The translations under genes and the position numbers were made by a program. From CALBPI01 sp039815365 (lineage in GTDB: Bacteria; Pseudomonadota; Gammaproteobacteria; Steroidobacterales; Woeseiaceae), in the NCBI GenBank assembly GCA_039815365.1, contig JBCBZK010000013.1, positions 1 through 40,749 on the forward strand: 40,749 nt of DNA. Reading direction: 5' to 3'. Positions 7,148-16,326 of this stretch are shown piece by piece. Below the pieces are notes generated by a model. The model was given only the letters and a program-made list of their open reading frames with translations. It did no database searches and was not told the DNA's origin. Every line of letters begins with the position of its first letter. Positions within the stretch are counted from its first letter, which is position 1.

Positions 7148-10009
7148 CTATTGCGCCATGTCGGTGGTGGCGAACAGCCGCGACCAGATCGCTGTCACCA
7201 CATCGCGCTCCACCACAAACTGCCGGTCGGAGATCAAACTCGGTTGGTCCTCGAGCGCCAGAACATGTGATTCCCGCCGATAGGTCTGGTAGATGCGCTG
7301 CAACTGCTGCGCCTCGGAGACCGACAACACGCCTGCCTCCGCAAGACTGTCGAGCTGCCTGATATTGTCACTCCACAGCGCGACTTCCGGGTGCACCCTG
7401 GCGTCACGCAACACCAGATACTGCACGATAAACTCGACGTCGGTAATCCCGCCGGCATCCTGCTTCAGATCAAAAATACCAGGGCCACTGCGCGAGAGCT
7501 CGCGACGCATACGCAGGCGCATGCTACTGACCGCATCACGCAAGTCGTCGCGCCGAACATAGCGACGCAGCGTGTCTTTGCGCACCGCGTCAAACTGCGC
7601 TGCAACCGCGGGTGCGCCCGTGATCCAACGAGCACGGATTAACGCCTGGTGCTCCCAGGTCCACGCGTCACTGCGCTGGTAACGCGCGAAAGCGTCCACG
7701 CTTGAAACGAGCAGTCCGGACCGTCCGCTGGGTCGTAAGCGGGTGTCGACTTCATAAAGATGACCGTGCCCGGTTTGGACACTCAGCAAATGCACGACAC
7801 GTCGGGCAACGCGCGTTGCCAGCACGCTGTTGTCCACTGGTTTACCTCCTAACGTCTGACCCGCTGGCAGATCGTGCAGGAAGACAATGTCCAAATCAGA
7901 GCCGTAACCGAGCTCAAGCCCACCGAGCTTGCCATAGGCAACAATCGCGACCGCTGGCTCATCGCTGTCCACGGCGGGCACACCAAACTTCTGCGTCATC
8001 TCCCACCACGCCAGTCTGAGCACCCGGCTCAGCGTCAGCTCAGCGATATCGCTCAGACGATCACTCACGGCCATAACCGGCAACCCCCCGGTCAGATCAG
8101 CCACAGCGACGCGAAATCGCGCTGTGCGCGCGAACCGCACAAGCCGTGCCATATCGGCCTCAACGTCAATCGTATCGTCGATCTGCGGGAATGCCGTCAA
8201 CATCGCCTCGATATCTGCGCGTGACAGCACGGCGGTGGCGAGCTGGGCATCCAGCAGCTCATCGATCAGCATCGGATACTGCGCGATCTGTTCAGCAACG
8301 AACTTGTTACTGGCGCACAGCGACAACAACCGGTCCAATGCATCGGGTTGTTCATTGAGCAAACTCAAATAAGCGCTTCTTCGACGCACCGCATCTGCAA
8401 CGCTTAACACTCTCAACAACAGCGTAAGCGGATCATCAAACTGCGGTAGTCGCGCCATGACATGATCAACGAGCGTGCGACTGCGCGCGACGCCAGGGTC
8501 ATCACCTTGCGTGCGCTGCAACCGCTGCGCGAAGTCCAACAGAATATGCGCAAGCTCGTCTGCCGGCGCGAGACCGGTCGCGGCAATGTCGCGCGCAAGC
8601 TTTGCGGCTGGGCGGTCAAGCCAGGCGAGCGTATCGGTTGATGCGCCTTGTACGCTCTCGACGAACAGCAATTGTTCGAACGCAGCACTGACTGATTCGC
8701 GGTGTTTGTTCAGCGTCGCCAGCACGTCTGACCAGCTTGACGCATGCATCGCAACCGCCAGCGCCCGCTGTTTGCTGTCCTCGTTCGGCAGCGTGTGCGT
8801 CTGTTGATCATCCAATGCCTGGAGTCGGTTCTCCAATTGCCGCAAATAATTGTAAGCCTGTGTCAGCGTTGCGATTTGCGTCGTCGACATACATTCGTGT
8901 TCAACAATAGCCGCCAGCGCTGTATACAGACTCTGTGTCTGCAATGCGGCGATCTGGCCACCACGAATCAACTGCCAGGACTGCGCCACAAATTCGACCT
9001 CGCGAATACCGCCCGGCCCGCGCTTAATATCTTGTTGGCGCTCATGGCGGACAACCTCCGCGCCGATCATTGTCTTCATGTCGCGCAGCGATTCAAGCAC
9101 GCCGAAATCGACGTACCGACGATAGACAAACGGTCTGATCACCGTTTGCTGGAACTGGGAGACCGCTGCATTGGCGCTATCTTCTGCTGCCAGAAACCTG
9201 GCTTTGACAAAGGCATAGCGCTCCCAATCACGACCGTGCTGAGCCAGATAAACCTCTAACGCATCAAAGCTGATCGCCAGCGGCCCGGCCTCCCCGAACG
9301 GACGCAACCGGGTGTCGACACGGAATACGAAACCATCCTCGGTGCGCTGATCCAGTAGCGCGATCACTTCGCGTGCCTCACGCAGACAGTACTCGGCAGC
9401 GGTCAGGCTGCGACGACCATCGCTCTGACCCTCACACGTGAATGCGAAGATCAAATCAACATCCGACGAAAAATTCAGTTCACGACCGCCAAGCTTTCCC
9501 ATACACAACGTCAGCAGAGCGACGGGCGACCCGTCGACGTCGCGCAACATGCCAAAGCGCGCTTGCATCCGTTCGCGGGCAATGCGCATTGCACTGGTGA
9601 TGCATTGGTCAGCCGTATCGCTCACAGATGTGAGTACGCGCCGTAGCGACCAATCGCCGCTGATATCATGAAGCGCGATGCGCGCGAGCTGCTGGCGACG
9701 GTAACGCCGCAATGCGCGTTCCCAGCCAGAGTCATCTTCTGGGAGATTCAGACTGGGATCTGGTTCGTCACCGCGCAGCAAAGCGCACGCAAAGTCAGGC
9801 TCGGCCAACAGACTGTCGCGGATAAAAGCGCTACTGGCGATGGCGCGCCAGTAGGCAGGTGCATGCGCATCCATCTGGTGCAACGCATGAGCTGCCTCGT
9901 CGCTGATCGTGAATGCATCCACCCAACGAGAAAGCGTATCGGCGTTTTCTTTCCCCAGCGTTTTGATCAACGGGAGTGAGGCGATAGCGGCGTGGGCAGT
10001 CCAATCCAT
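7148..10009 (-). CDS. glnE: Bifunctional glutamine synthetase adenylyltransferase / adenylyl-removing enzyme
   Basis: GlnE adds and removes AMP on glutamine synthetase in response to PII and glutamine, controlling nitrogen assimilation. The 953-residue length is full. Both nucleotidyltransferase domains are intact: LGGRELNFSSDVDLIF near residues 173-188 (deadenylylation half) and YGKLGGLELGYGSDLDIVF at 692-710 (adenylylation half), each with the GS/SS-DxD signature. The helical linker (about 450-600) and the paired GPGGIREVEF and DAGGITDVEF blocks are also present. It is probably the first gene of the run with zf-CHCC, hldD and waaF, although a 72-bp gap follows. A perfect 7-bp GC hairpin lies 27 bp upstream of the start. 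Confidence 0.97.
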   Translation of the reverse strand: MDWTAHAAIASLPLIKTLGKENADTLSRWVDAFTISDEAAHALHQMDAHAPAYWRAIASSAFIRDSLLAEPDFACALLRGDEPDPSLNLPEDDSGWERALRRYRRQQLARIALHDISGDWSLRRVLTSVSDTADQCITSAMRIARERMQARFGMLRDVDGSPVALLTLCMGKLGGRELNFSSDVDLIFAFTCEGQSDGRRSLTAAEYCLREAREVIALLDQRTEDGFVFRVDTRLRPFGEAGPLAISFDALEVYLAQHGRDWERYAFVKARFLAAEDSANAAVSQFQQTVIRPFVYRRYVDFGVLESLRDMKTMIGAEVVRHERQQDIKRGPGGIREVEFVAQSWQLIRGGQIAALQTQSLYTALAAIVEHECMSTTQIATLTQAYNYLRQLENRLQALDDQQTHTLPNEDSKQRALAVAMHASSWSDVLATLNKHRESVSAAFEQLLFVESVQGASTDTLAWLDRPAAKLARDIAATGLAPADELAHILLDFAQRLQRTQGDDPGVARSRTLVDHVMARLPQFDDPLTLLLRVLSVADAVRRRSAYLSLLNEQPDALDRLLSLCASNKFVAEQIAQYPMLIDELLDAQLATAVLSRADIEAMLTAFPQIDDTIDVEADMARLVRFARTARFRVAVADLTGGLPVMAVSDRLSDIAELTLSRVLRLAWWEMTQKFGVPAVDSDEPAVAIVAYGKLGGLELGYGSDLDIVFLHDLPAGQTLGGKPVDNSVLATRVARRVVHLLSVQTGHGHLYEVDTRLRPSGRSGLLVSSVDAFARYQRSDAWTWEHQALIRARWITGAPAVAAQFDAVRKDTLRRYVRRDDLRDAVSSMRLRMRRELSRSGPGIFDLKQDAGGITDVEFIVQYLVLRDARVHPEVALWSDNIRQLDSLAEAGVLSVSEAQQLQRIYQTYRRESHVLALEDQPSLISDRQFVVERDVVTAIWSRLFATTDMAQ

Positions 10010-10035
10010 TCGCCGAGTCTAACTGAGGGGTATTC

Positions 10036-10052
10036 GCCCGCAAACTGCGGGC
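10036..10052. repeat. Short perfect GC hairpin in the glnE leader
   Basis: GCCCGCA/TGCGGGC with a 3-nt loop, about 27 bp upstream of the glnE start. On the minus strand it follows the U-tract of the larger stem at 10059-10122, so it would lie at the beginning of any glnE leader transcribed from nearby. It has no T-run on the side needed for a terminator in either direction. Its role is unknown. Confidence 0.5.
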
Positions 10053-10122
10053 AAAAAAATACGTTGCCGGAATTCGGGAAAGGCGTGTGCTGAAGGGGTT
10101 TCCCCGAAACCCGGCAACGTAT
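10053..10122 (-). terminator. Long-stem terminator-like structure
   Basis: A perfect 12-bp inverted repeat (ATACGTTGCCGG at 10059-10070 with CCGGCAACGTAT at 10111-10122) is extended inside by TTCGGG/CCCGAA, with a G-rich/C-rich apical part (GGGGTTTCCCC at 10095-10105). Read on the minus strand the stem ends directly in seven Ts (10059-10053), as in a Rho-independent terminator. It lies between the 41-codon ORF and glnE, so it would end a short transcript carrying that ORF and insulate glnE. The roughly 60-nt stem is longer than most terminators. Confidence 0.6.
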
Positions 10123-10231
10123 ACCTACGAAGGCAGCCGATGCCTGTATTGTTGTTGTTAGCCGTCCTTAGCGATTATTGTGAATTGCTTTCGATATCAG
10201 AATGGCGCGGGCGGCCATGACCTGACGCCGA

Positions 10232-10357
10232 CTACAACCAACCAACATTAAGTGCGATGACGGTGAGCAAAAAGCTGCCATAAATCGTACCTAACACAGC
10301 AACAGCGGCCTCAATGTCCGTGTTCTCTACCCGAGCGTTGTCCATACGCGCTGCCAT
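10232..10357 (-). CDS. Putative 41-aa single-span membrane protein
   Basis: A short ORF starting MAARMDNARVENTDIEAAV, followed by a hydrophobic stretch (about residues 17-40, including VLGTIYGSFLLTVIAL) and ending NVGWL. The composition is that of a small inner-membrane protein with an acidic N-terminus and one helix. The start could be the ATG at 10357 or the internal one four codons later; a GGGTG lies about 11 bp upstream. It sits alone in a 468-bp gap between glnE and the flavodoxin gene and is followed on the same strand by the terminator-like stem at 10053-10122. I do not recognise it. The remaining sequence at 10358-10477 holds only a 6-bp hairpin (near 10390-10405) and no other gene that I can see. 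Confidence 0.5.
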   Translation of the reverse strand: MAARMDNARVENTDIEAAVAVLGTIYGSFLLTVIALNVGWL

Positions 10358-10477
10358 TACTATTACACCCAATCTGTTGTGTTGTTGTCGCGACGCTCCC
10401 GTCGCTATTGAGTGAACTGTGACGTCATCGGCGTTTATCTCACCTGGACACGAATAAATGTCAGGTTAGGGGTGAAA

Positions 10478-10933
10478 TCAGAAAATACCGGCATCGACAC
10501 CGGCTGCAAGCGTCGTTACGAGCGTGGCAGCATCGTCACTGAATGCCTTGTCGTAGCTACCTTTCAGCACGAGCGCAGGTTGCACAAGTTGCCATTTCAG
10601 GCCTGTCAGGATGCGCTGGATACCGGTAACGGTCCCGGTACCATCTTCACCGGCGCGCACATAGAAGACCACCGGGAGCGATGGACGCGCGTCTAACAGC
10701 GGATAATAGATACGCTCGAAGAAGTCTTTGGTGCGGCCAGCCATGGCGCCGAAGTTCTCGGTCGTGGCGAGCGCCAACGCATCACAGCGCTCGACATCTT
10801 CGACCGTTGCCTCAAGACTATCGCGGTGCTCGAGCTGCACATCCCCGAACCCGTCGAGCGATTGCAGGACCGTGTCGCGGATCGCGCGCGTGTTATCAGA
10901 CGGGCAATGCGAGACGAACAGCAGTTGAGTCAT
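10478..10933 (-). CDS. Flavodoxin-like / NADPH-dependent FMN reductase family protein
   Basis: A 151-residue protein with a flavodoxin-like fold. It starts QLLFVSHCPSDNTRAIRDTV, where the SxCPSxNT loop is the FMN phosphate-binding turn, and contains CDALALATTENFGAMAGRTK, the second flavin-contact region of the NADPH-dependent FMN reductase / WrbA-like group, then FFERIYYPLL. It is probably a cytoplasmic flavoprotein; the electron partner is unknown. It lies 35 bp downstream of the GGDEF/EAL gene on the same strand, so the two may be co-transcribed. Confidence 0.75.
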   Translation of the reverse strand: MTQLLFVSHCPSDNTRAIRDTVLQSLDGFGDVQLEHRDSLEATVEDVERCDALALATTENFGAMAGRTKDFFERIYYPLLDARPSLPVVFYVRAGEDGTGTVTGIQRILTGLKWQLVQPALVLKGSYDKAFSDDAATLVTTLAAGVDAGIF

Positions 10934-10968
10934 AAGTCACCATGACACCGCAACGCGCGGCCTATCAC

Positions 10969-12864
10969 TCAATTATCACTGATCGCAGAAGACACCACTA
11001 CTCTGTCAGTAAAGTTGATCCAAGAACCGTCAAGCAGCGGGCCATCGGTCAACGTATTGAGTTGTTCGCTGAGCGGTTTCGGGCGTCCCAGCAAATAACC
11101 TTGCCCATAATCCACGCCCAAACGTCTCAGACCTGCAAGAACGGCGTCGGATTCAACGTATTCCGCAACCGTCTTGAGCTGCATGACCCGCGCAACTTGT
11201 GCGATTGCTGCGACCATGGATTCGGACACTTTATTTCGATCCAGATCCTGAACGAAGCTACCGTCGATCTTGAGTATGTCAACGGGCATGTCGCGTAAAT
11301 AGGCGAACGAGCTTAGACCCGCACCAAAATCATCTAACGCGATACGGCAACCGCGGCTGCGCAAACTCTGCATGAAATCCATCGCAACGGCGCGGTTGGC
11401 AATTGCCGCAGTTTCCGTGATCTCAAAGCACAACTGCGCCGCATCCAACGTAGAGGCATCGACTAACTGACGCACAAACTCATGGAAGGCAGGCTCGCTC
11501 AGCGATTGCCCCGACAGGTTCAACGCGAATGACGCTTCATGCAACGCGAGACAGTCTTCCAACGCTTCGATCGTGTCGAAGAATGTCTGCAACACGTGTC
11601 GGTCAATCCGCGGCATCATCCTGTAGTGCTCGGCCGCTGCAAAAAACTGCTCTGGCAGGATCACCTCACCGGCTCGGCCGTTCATTCGCAGCAATATTTC
11701 GAAGTGCGGCGCCGCGTTGCCCTCAGCGATAGGAACAATCGGTTGCGCCACTAACGTAAACGCTTTGTCGTCAATCGCGGACTGTAGTTTGCTGAACAAT
11801 TCGAGATTGTCGACACGACGAATAATACTGGCATCCGCTTCGCTGAAGCACTCCATCCGGTCGCCGCCGTGGTCTTTCGCCTTCGCACAGGCAAGCCGCG
11901 CGACAACAATCGGACCTTGGTTCTGCGAGCCCGGGTGGCTCAGTGACACAACACCGCCGCTGACAGTGACAGGAAACGATTGCTCGCCACGCAGATACAC
12001 CAATGAGCGGCATTCGTCACGCAGGCGTTCGGCGTAATCCAGCGCTTCAAGCAGCGTACGGTGACGCAACAGCACCGCGAACTTGTCCGCACCGAGCCGC
12101 GCGATAGACGCGCCCGATGGCGCCGTGCGTCTCAACAACTTTGCAAACCGGAGCAGAATCTCGTCGCCGGCGCGCTGGTCGAACGTGTCGTTTGCAACTT
12201 GCACTTTGTCCAGATCCAGGAACAGCAAGCAGTGGTCGTCAGAGTCGTCCTGTACCTCGGCCACAGCCGCATCTAACAGTGCGACGAAATCATCGCGCCG
12301 CATCAAGCCAGTCAGCGGGTCGAAACTGCCATCAACCAGTCGCTTTGCCATTCGGGTGACGTGCGCGACCAATCGCGGTGCGTTCGATGTCATTGGCACG
12401 CCACGCACATGACACATCGACACTAGCATGCCGATCGCCTCACCATCGCTGCCGCGCAGTATATTCACAAGCAATTGATAGCGACCCGTATTGCCACGCG
12501 CACCATGCGGCGTATCGGCAATGGTGAGCATGACCGGTTTCATCGACTGGTTGTGCGCCGGAAAGACATCGCGCAACAAACGGTCATCGATCATTTTGCG
12601 ATCGACCGGTTGCCAGTTATCGTGAGTGACCGCGATACGAATATTCTTGGCTGGAATCAGCAGGACGGTGTAGCTGGTACACAAGAAGCGGGTCAGCTCT
12701 CCGAGCAAACGCGTCAATCGCGCTTTGCCGTGCGTCTCGCGTGCGACACGGCCCTCCAGGTTATAGACGAACTCAAGCTCTGCGTTTGCCAGCTGCAACG
12801 CATCGCGCAAAACACTCGGCGTGGCGTCGTGGTTGTGTGAGATTGCGTCTTCGCTGGCAGCCAT
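10969..12864 (-). CDS. GAF-like/GGDEF/EAL c-di-GMP phosphodiesterase with degenerate GGDEF
   Basis: A 631-residue cytoplasmic protein. Residues 1-175 look like a GAF-type sensor, 180-345 are a GGDEF domain (DPLTGLMRRDDF at its start) and 365-610 an EAL domain. The GGDEF signature is changed to GADKF (258-262), so cyclase activity is unlikely, although the domain might still bind GTP. The EAL domain keeps its catalytic set: E389 (EIL), N449, E481, D511-D512 (DDFGAG), K532, E568 and Q588 (GQGYLLG). It should hydrolyse c-di-GMP, perhaps regulated by the dead GGDEF and the N-terminal sensor. No membrane segment is seen. It is the upstream neighbour of the flavodoxin-like gene. Confidence 0.93.
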   Translation of the reverse strand: MAASEDAISHNHDATPSVLRDALQLANAELEFVYNLEGRVARETHGKARLTRLLGELTRFLCTSYTVLLIPAKNIRIAVTHDNWQPVDRKMIDDRLLRDVFPAHNQSMKPVMLTIADTPHGARGNTGRYQLLVNILRGSDGEAIGMLVSMCHVRGVPMTSNAPRLVAHVTRMAKRLVDGSFDPLTGLMRRDDFVALLDAAVAEVQDDSDDHCLLFLDLDKVQVANDTFDQRAGDEILLRFAKLLRRTAPSGASIARLGADKFAVLLRHRTLLEALDYAERLRDECRSLVYLRGEQSFPVTVSGGVVSLSHPGSQNQGPIVVARLACAKAKDHGGDRMECFSEADASIIRRVDNLELFSKLQSAIDDKAFTLVAQPIVPIAEGNAAPHFEILLRMNGRAGEVILPEQFFAAAEHYRMMPRIDRHVLQTFFDTIEALEDCLALHEASFALNLSGQSLSEPAFHEFVRQLVDASTLDAAQLCFEITETAAIANRAVAMDFMQSLRSRGCRIALDDFGAGLSSFAYLRDMPVDILKIDGSFVQDLDRNKVSESMVAAIAQVARVMQLKTVAEYVESDAVLAGLRRLGVDYGQGYLLGRPKPLSEQLNTLTDGPLLDGSWINFTDRVVVSSAISDN

Positions 12865-13031
12865 ATCCGTTTCGCTGTTGATACGACGTTACTACTACGG
12901 TCGCCCCTTTCACCGTCGAGCACAGTCATTATGTTGCGATAGATTAGCGATCTGGCGCTGCGCTCGCCGTGATCGCTGTCTCAGCCCTGCACATCGCTCG
13001 TGAGCATGAAGCCAGCCGTTCATCACCGCTG

Positions 13032-13643
13032 TTAGTAGATTCGAAATCCACCATGACGCCGGCGACTGCGCGAATCTATCCACCAGAATCCGCCGGCAAA
13101 ACCCAAGGCTAACGCGACAAGCATCGCCCCAAGCGCGATAGGCCACGGCAAGCTGAAACCAAATCCGCGCATTTTTTGCTCATATTCAGCATTTTGCACG
13201 TTAGCCCTGTCCAGTTCGGCCTGCAGCGTCGCGACGCTGCTTGTCGCCACTTCCAGATCATTCGAAAGTCTATCAATGCGCTGTGCAGAGCCACTGAACT
13301 CGCTACGCACCTCGGCGAGCGATGCGCGCAGCGCTTCTGCTTCGGCTAACGTCTCCTGGACAACCAATCGCGCAGGTTTTTCGTCGACCGTGAAGCGCAC
13401 TTTCACATAGCCTTCGGTGCCATCGGGCAATCTCACGCGCGCGTAATTGCTGTCGCGAGACAATATCGTCATTGACTGACCGCTCTCCAACGCCCTGAAC
13501 GACCGGTCTGATGTGTCCGGTGCGTTGTGCAACCCAAGGCGCAATACGTCGGTGACATAAGCGATATCTTCCTGAGCGTCGGCAGCGCCAGACGCCATTA
13601 ACGCAAACACGCATGCTGCTGCAAAACGGACCATTCGGCTCAT
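13032..13643 (-). CDS. SH3-domain membrane-anchored protein (TIGR04211/YgiM type)
   Basis: A 203-residue exported protein: signal peptide (RFAAACVFALMASGAADAQ), a bacterial SH3 domain (about 28-92, with YVTDVLRLGLHNAP and SNYARVRLPDGTEGYV), a coiled coil (about 95-155), then a C-terminal membrane helix (about 168-190) and a basic tail. This order matches the TIGR04211 'SH3 and anchor' family, of which E. coli YgiM is a member. It probably faces the periplasm and contacts the cell wall. Its start overlaps the dacB stop by 4 bp, which links it with peptidoglycan maturation. Confidence 0.88.
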   Translation of the reverse strand: MSRMVRFAAACVFALMASGAADAQEDIAYVTDVLRLGLHNAPDTSDRSFRALESGQSMTILSRDSNYARVRLPDGTEGYVKVRFTVDEKPARLVVQETLAEAEALRASLAEVRSEFSGSAQRIDRLSNDLEVATSSVATLQAELDRANVQNAEYEQKMRGFGFSLPWPIALGAMLVALALGFAGGFWWIDSRSRRRHGGFRIY

Positions 13644-15172
13644 AACGAGTTTCCTGAAATAACTGCTGTGGTAGCGACGTCAGACGCCGAATCTTGATGG
13701 TCTTCGGGCGTAACCGGTTGATATTGATAGAGCCAGCGTAGCACGGCGTCCTGCACGGCCTCGCCGCTGCCGCGATGAACATCAGTGGCGTTGTGCATCA
13801 CGCTCAGCGCATAACGGCGCCCGTCGGCGGCTTGCAGATAACCGGCAAGCGCTGTGACATCGTCCAGACGTCCGGTCTTCACATGCGCACGGGCGGTCAG
13901 TGCACCTTGCTTGTGCCGGCGCGCGAACGTGCCATCAATGCCGGACAGTGACAAAGACGATTGAAATTCCGGCATCAAAGGGCTGTGCCACGCATCCACC
14001 AACAGCGCACACATCGACGCGGTAGAAAAACGCGCGTCTCGCGACAACCCAGCGCCATTGTCGAGCAATAGGTGCGGAAAATTGAACCCCTTCGCAACCA
14101 GCCAATCGTTCACGGCGTCGCGTGCTTTGGCAAGCGACGCCGGTGCGCCGAACGTCTCGGCCCCAACTGTCAGGAAGACCTGGCGAGTCATCACATTGTT
14201 GGAGTTCTTGTTAATCAGGCGCATTAGCTCGGAGAATCCGCGCGAGCGCCATGTTAGCAATGGCTCCTGATCAGTCACCAGCGCCTCGCGGCGCACGTCA
14301 CCGTCGATCTCACCGCCGAGCGCACGCCAGTGGCTGACAAACAAACCATAGGCGTAGCTGTCATGATCGAGCAGCGAACGCGCTAGCGAATAGCGCTTGC
14401 AACCCGACGGGAAGCTACCTTTGAAGCGCACCTGATTCGCGTTGGCGTTTGCGTCGACTTCGATACCGCGAAGGTAGCCACGACAGCGACCCGGAACGCT
14501 GCGCAGCTCATTGCGTATGGCCAGATTCGGCAAATTCGGAGACATAGTGATGCGCACCGCATCGCTACCCTCGACGGTCTCAAACCAGAACCTCACGACC
14601 TTGAAGTTGGTCAGCAATGCGTTCGGCTGGACTTTGTAGGCGCGCAGCGGCTCGCTGTCGAATGCACCAGGGTCTACTTCAGGTACGGAAAAATAACTCT
14701 CATCTACGACGATATCGCCCGTGATGCGTCGCAACCCACGCCGCCACAGCTCTTGCGTCAGCCGCCAGATTTCCTCGTCGACGAGATACGGATCGCCACC
14801 GCCGCGCAAGATAAGATCGCCGTCCAACACACCGTTAGCATCGATGTCGTCCGTGGTGTGGACCTCCGTGCGCCATTGATAGCCCGGGCCCAAAATGTTC
14901 AAAGCCGCGTAGGTCGTTACCAGTTTCATTGTCGACGCAGGGTTTCTCGCGATACTCGCACGATGACGCAGGACGGTATCGCCAGTGGCAAGATCGCGGA
15001 TCTCAATACTGACGTCATCAGCGCTCAGGTTGAACCGATTGAGCGTTCGCGACACGTCTTCCGGCAACGTTTGCGCCGTAGCGTGCAGCAGCGGGCAACA
15101 TCCGACAACGATCGTAAGAAACGTCATTCTCGCCAGCCGGCGGCACACTCGATCAGCTATCATGTAGCGCAC
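13640..15172 (-). CDS. dacB: D-alanyl-D-alanine carboxypeptidase/endopeptidase PBP4
   Basis: A penicillin-binding protein of peptidase family S13 that trims and cleaves peptidoglycan cross-links in the periplasm. It has 510 residues with an N-terminal signal peptide. The three active-site motifs are intact: STMK (S80-K83), SNN (324-326) and KTG (432-434, in HVKTGRLDDV). The large insertion between the first and second motifs is typical of S13 enzymes. The C-terminus beyond about residue 490 is a short unconserved tail. It is cotranscribed with the SH3 protein (4-bp overlap) and divergent from the DUF3187 gene. Confidence 0.93.
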   Translation of the reverse strand: MRYMIADRVCRRLARMTFLTIVVGCCPLLHATAQTLPEDVSRTLNRFNLSADDVSIEIRDLATGDTVLRHRASIARNPASTMKLVTTYAALNILGPGYQWRTEVHTTDDIDANGVLDGDLILRGGGDPYLVDEEIWRLTQELWRRGLRRITGDIVVDESYFSVPEVDPGAFDSEPLRAYKVQPNALLTNFKVVRFWFETVEGSDAVRITMSPNLPNLAIRNELRSVPGRCRGYLRGIEVDANANANQVRFKGSFPSGCKRYSLARSLLDHDSYAYGLFVSHWRALGGEIDGDVRREALVTDQEPLLTWRSRGFSELMRLINKNSNNVMTRQVFLTVGAETFGAPASLAKARDAVNDWLVAKGFNFPHLLLDNGAGLSRDARFSTASMCALLVDAWHSPLMPEFQSSLSLSGIDGTFARRHKQGALTARAHVKTGRLDDVTALAGYLQAADGRRYALSVMHNATDVHRGSGEAVQDAVLRWLYQYQPVTPEDHQDSASDVATTAVISGNSL

Positions 15173-15206
15173 AGCGTGCCCGAAGCGTGGTGCACGGTCG
15201 TTGGTT

Positions 15207-16226
15207 ATGTCTCATAGAGTGATTATGCGCAAAGCGCCGAGCAAAAAACATCGTCTTGTGTCAGCGCACCACGCAGCGCGCTGCGGCGTGACTGTGCTCG
15301 CGCTGCTGCTAACCGGTACGGCCGCAGCGACCGATTTTTTGGCCGGCGAGCGAAACCGTGCACCGTTGGCCGGCGTGTTCCTGCTCAATGCTGTGGACGT
15401 TACTGATGCGCCTGCATGGACTGCCGACTGGACAACGGCTAGTCACTCGGCGCGCGATGGTTCGCAGGCGACTGGCATCCTGTTTGATGGAGAAACCAGC
15501 ATGCTGACGCTCGGCTTCAACGCAACGCTGTCCGATCGATGGTCTGCTGCGGTGTCAGCACCTTACGTGTGGCACAGCGCCGGCGCGCTCGACGGTTTTA
15601 TAGACGGCTGGCACGACGCGTTCGGGCTTCCGGACGGTATTCGTAACGAACGGCCGGACGATACGCTTGAGTTTCGCTACACCGACGCTGGCAACGATGT
15701 ATTCAATCTCAGCCGCAATACCAAAGGCATCGGCGACATGACGTTAGGGGCGCGCAGGCAGCTTGGTGATCTGTCCGGTCCGTGGTCATTGCTACTTGGC
15801 CTGAAACTGCCGACAGGCAGCGCTGAAAAACTCACGGGCAGCGGCAGCGCCGATGCAACCGTTGCGCTTGGCTGGCAACAACAATCAACGCAAAGCGGCT
15901 GGTCGTTCGATGCAAATCTGGGCGCGGCATTTCTAGGCGATGCTGATTTGACCCTGCGTAACCAAAACGACACGGTCGTGTTCGGGCAACTGTCGGCCGC
16001 GCGACGCATCACGCAGGCACTCACACTCGGCGCCCGAATACAGGTGCACACCGCGGCGCTCAGTAACGGACCCGACCCATTGTCCGACACAGCGGTCGCG
16101 CTCGTCCTCGGCGGATCACTCGCGCTTGGCCGAGACTGGCAGCTCAATATCACGGTGACCGAAGACTTGAGTGTCGAAGTCTTGCCCGACGTGACGTTTC
16201 GCGTCGGCCTTGCCTTCAAGCGTTAA
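15207..16226 (+). CDS. DUF3187 family outer-membrane beta-barrel-like protein
   Basis: About 339 residues with a signal peptide (VTVLALLLTGTAAATDF) and repeated amphipathic beta segments. The stretch LDGFIDGWHDAFGLPDGIRN and the following NVFN/GIGDMTLGARRQL-type pattern match the DUF3187 family of proteobacterial outer-membrane proteins, whose function is unknown. The final FRVGLAFKR is barrel-like, although the end residue is not the usual aromatic. The start is uncertain between ATG at 15207 and ATG at 15225 (MRKAPSKKHR); the latter has GAG five bases upstream. It is divergent from dacB. Confidence 0.75.
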   Translation: MSHRVIMRKAPSKKHRLVSAHHAARCGVTVLALLLTGTAAATDFLAGERNRAPLAGVFLLNAVDVTDAPAWTADWTTASHSARDGSQATGILFDGETSMLTLGFNATLSDRWSAAVSAPYVWHSAGALDGFIDGWHDAFGLPDGIRNERPDDTLEFRYTDAGNDVFNLSRNTKGIGDMTLGARRQLGDLSGPWSLLLGLKLPTGSAEKLTGSGSADATVALGWQQQSTQSGWSFDANLGAAFLGDADLTLRNQNDTVVFGQLSAARRITQALTLGARIQVHTAALSNGPDPLSDTAVALVLGGSLALGRDWQLNITVTEDLSVEVLPDVTFRVGLAFKR

Positions 16227-16326
16227 ATACAGACTATTTTCTTTTGTCGCATCCATTCGGCGGTAGGCGTCGAAGTCATCAATGATCCCGGCGCCGGGGC
16301 ACCTTACCCCAACAGGAGATGACACG

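Noticed and set aside
10036..10059. Terminator on the plus strand formed by GCCCGCA/TGCGGGC
   Set aside because: The hairpin is followed by As, not Ts, in that direction and no plus-strand gene precedes it.
10170..10218. A 16-codon minus-strand ORF (starting MAARAILIS) downstream of the 41-aa ORF
   Set aside because: Too short, no hydrophobic or conserved pattern; a nearby AGG could be chance.
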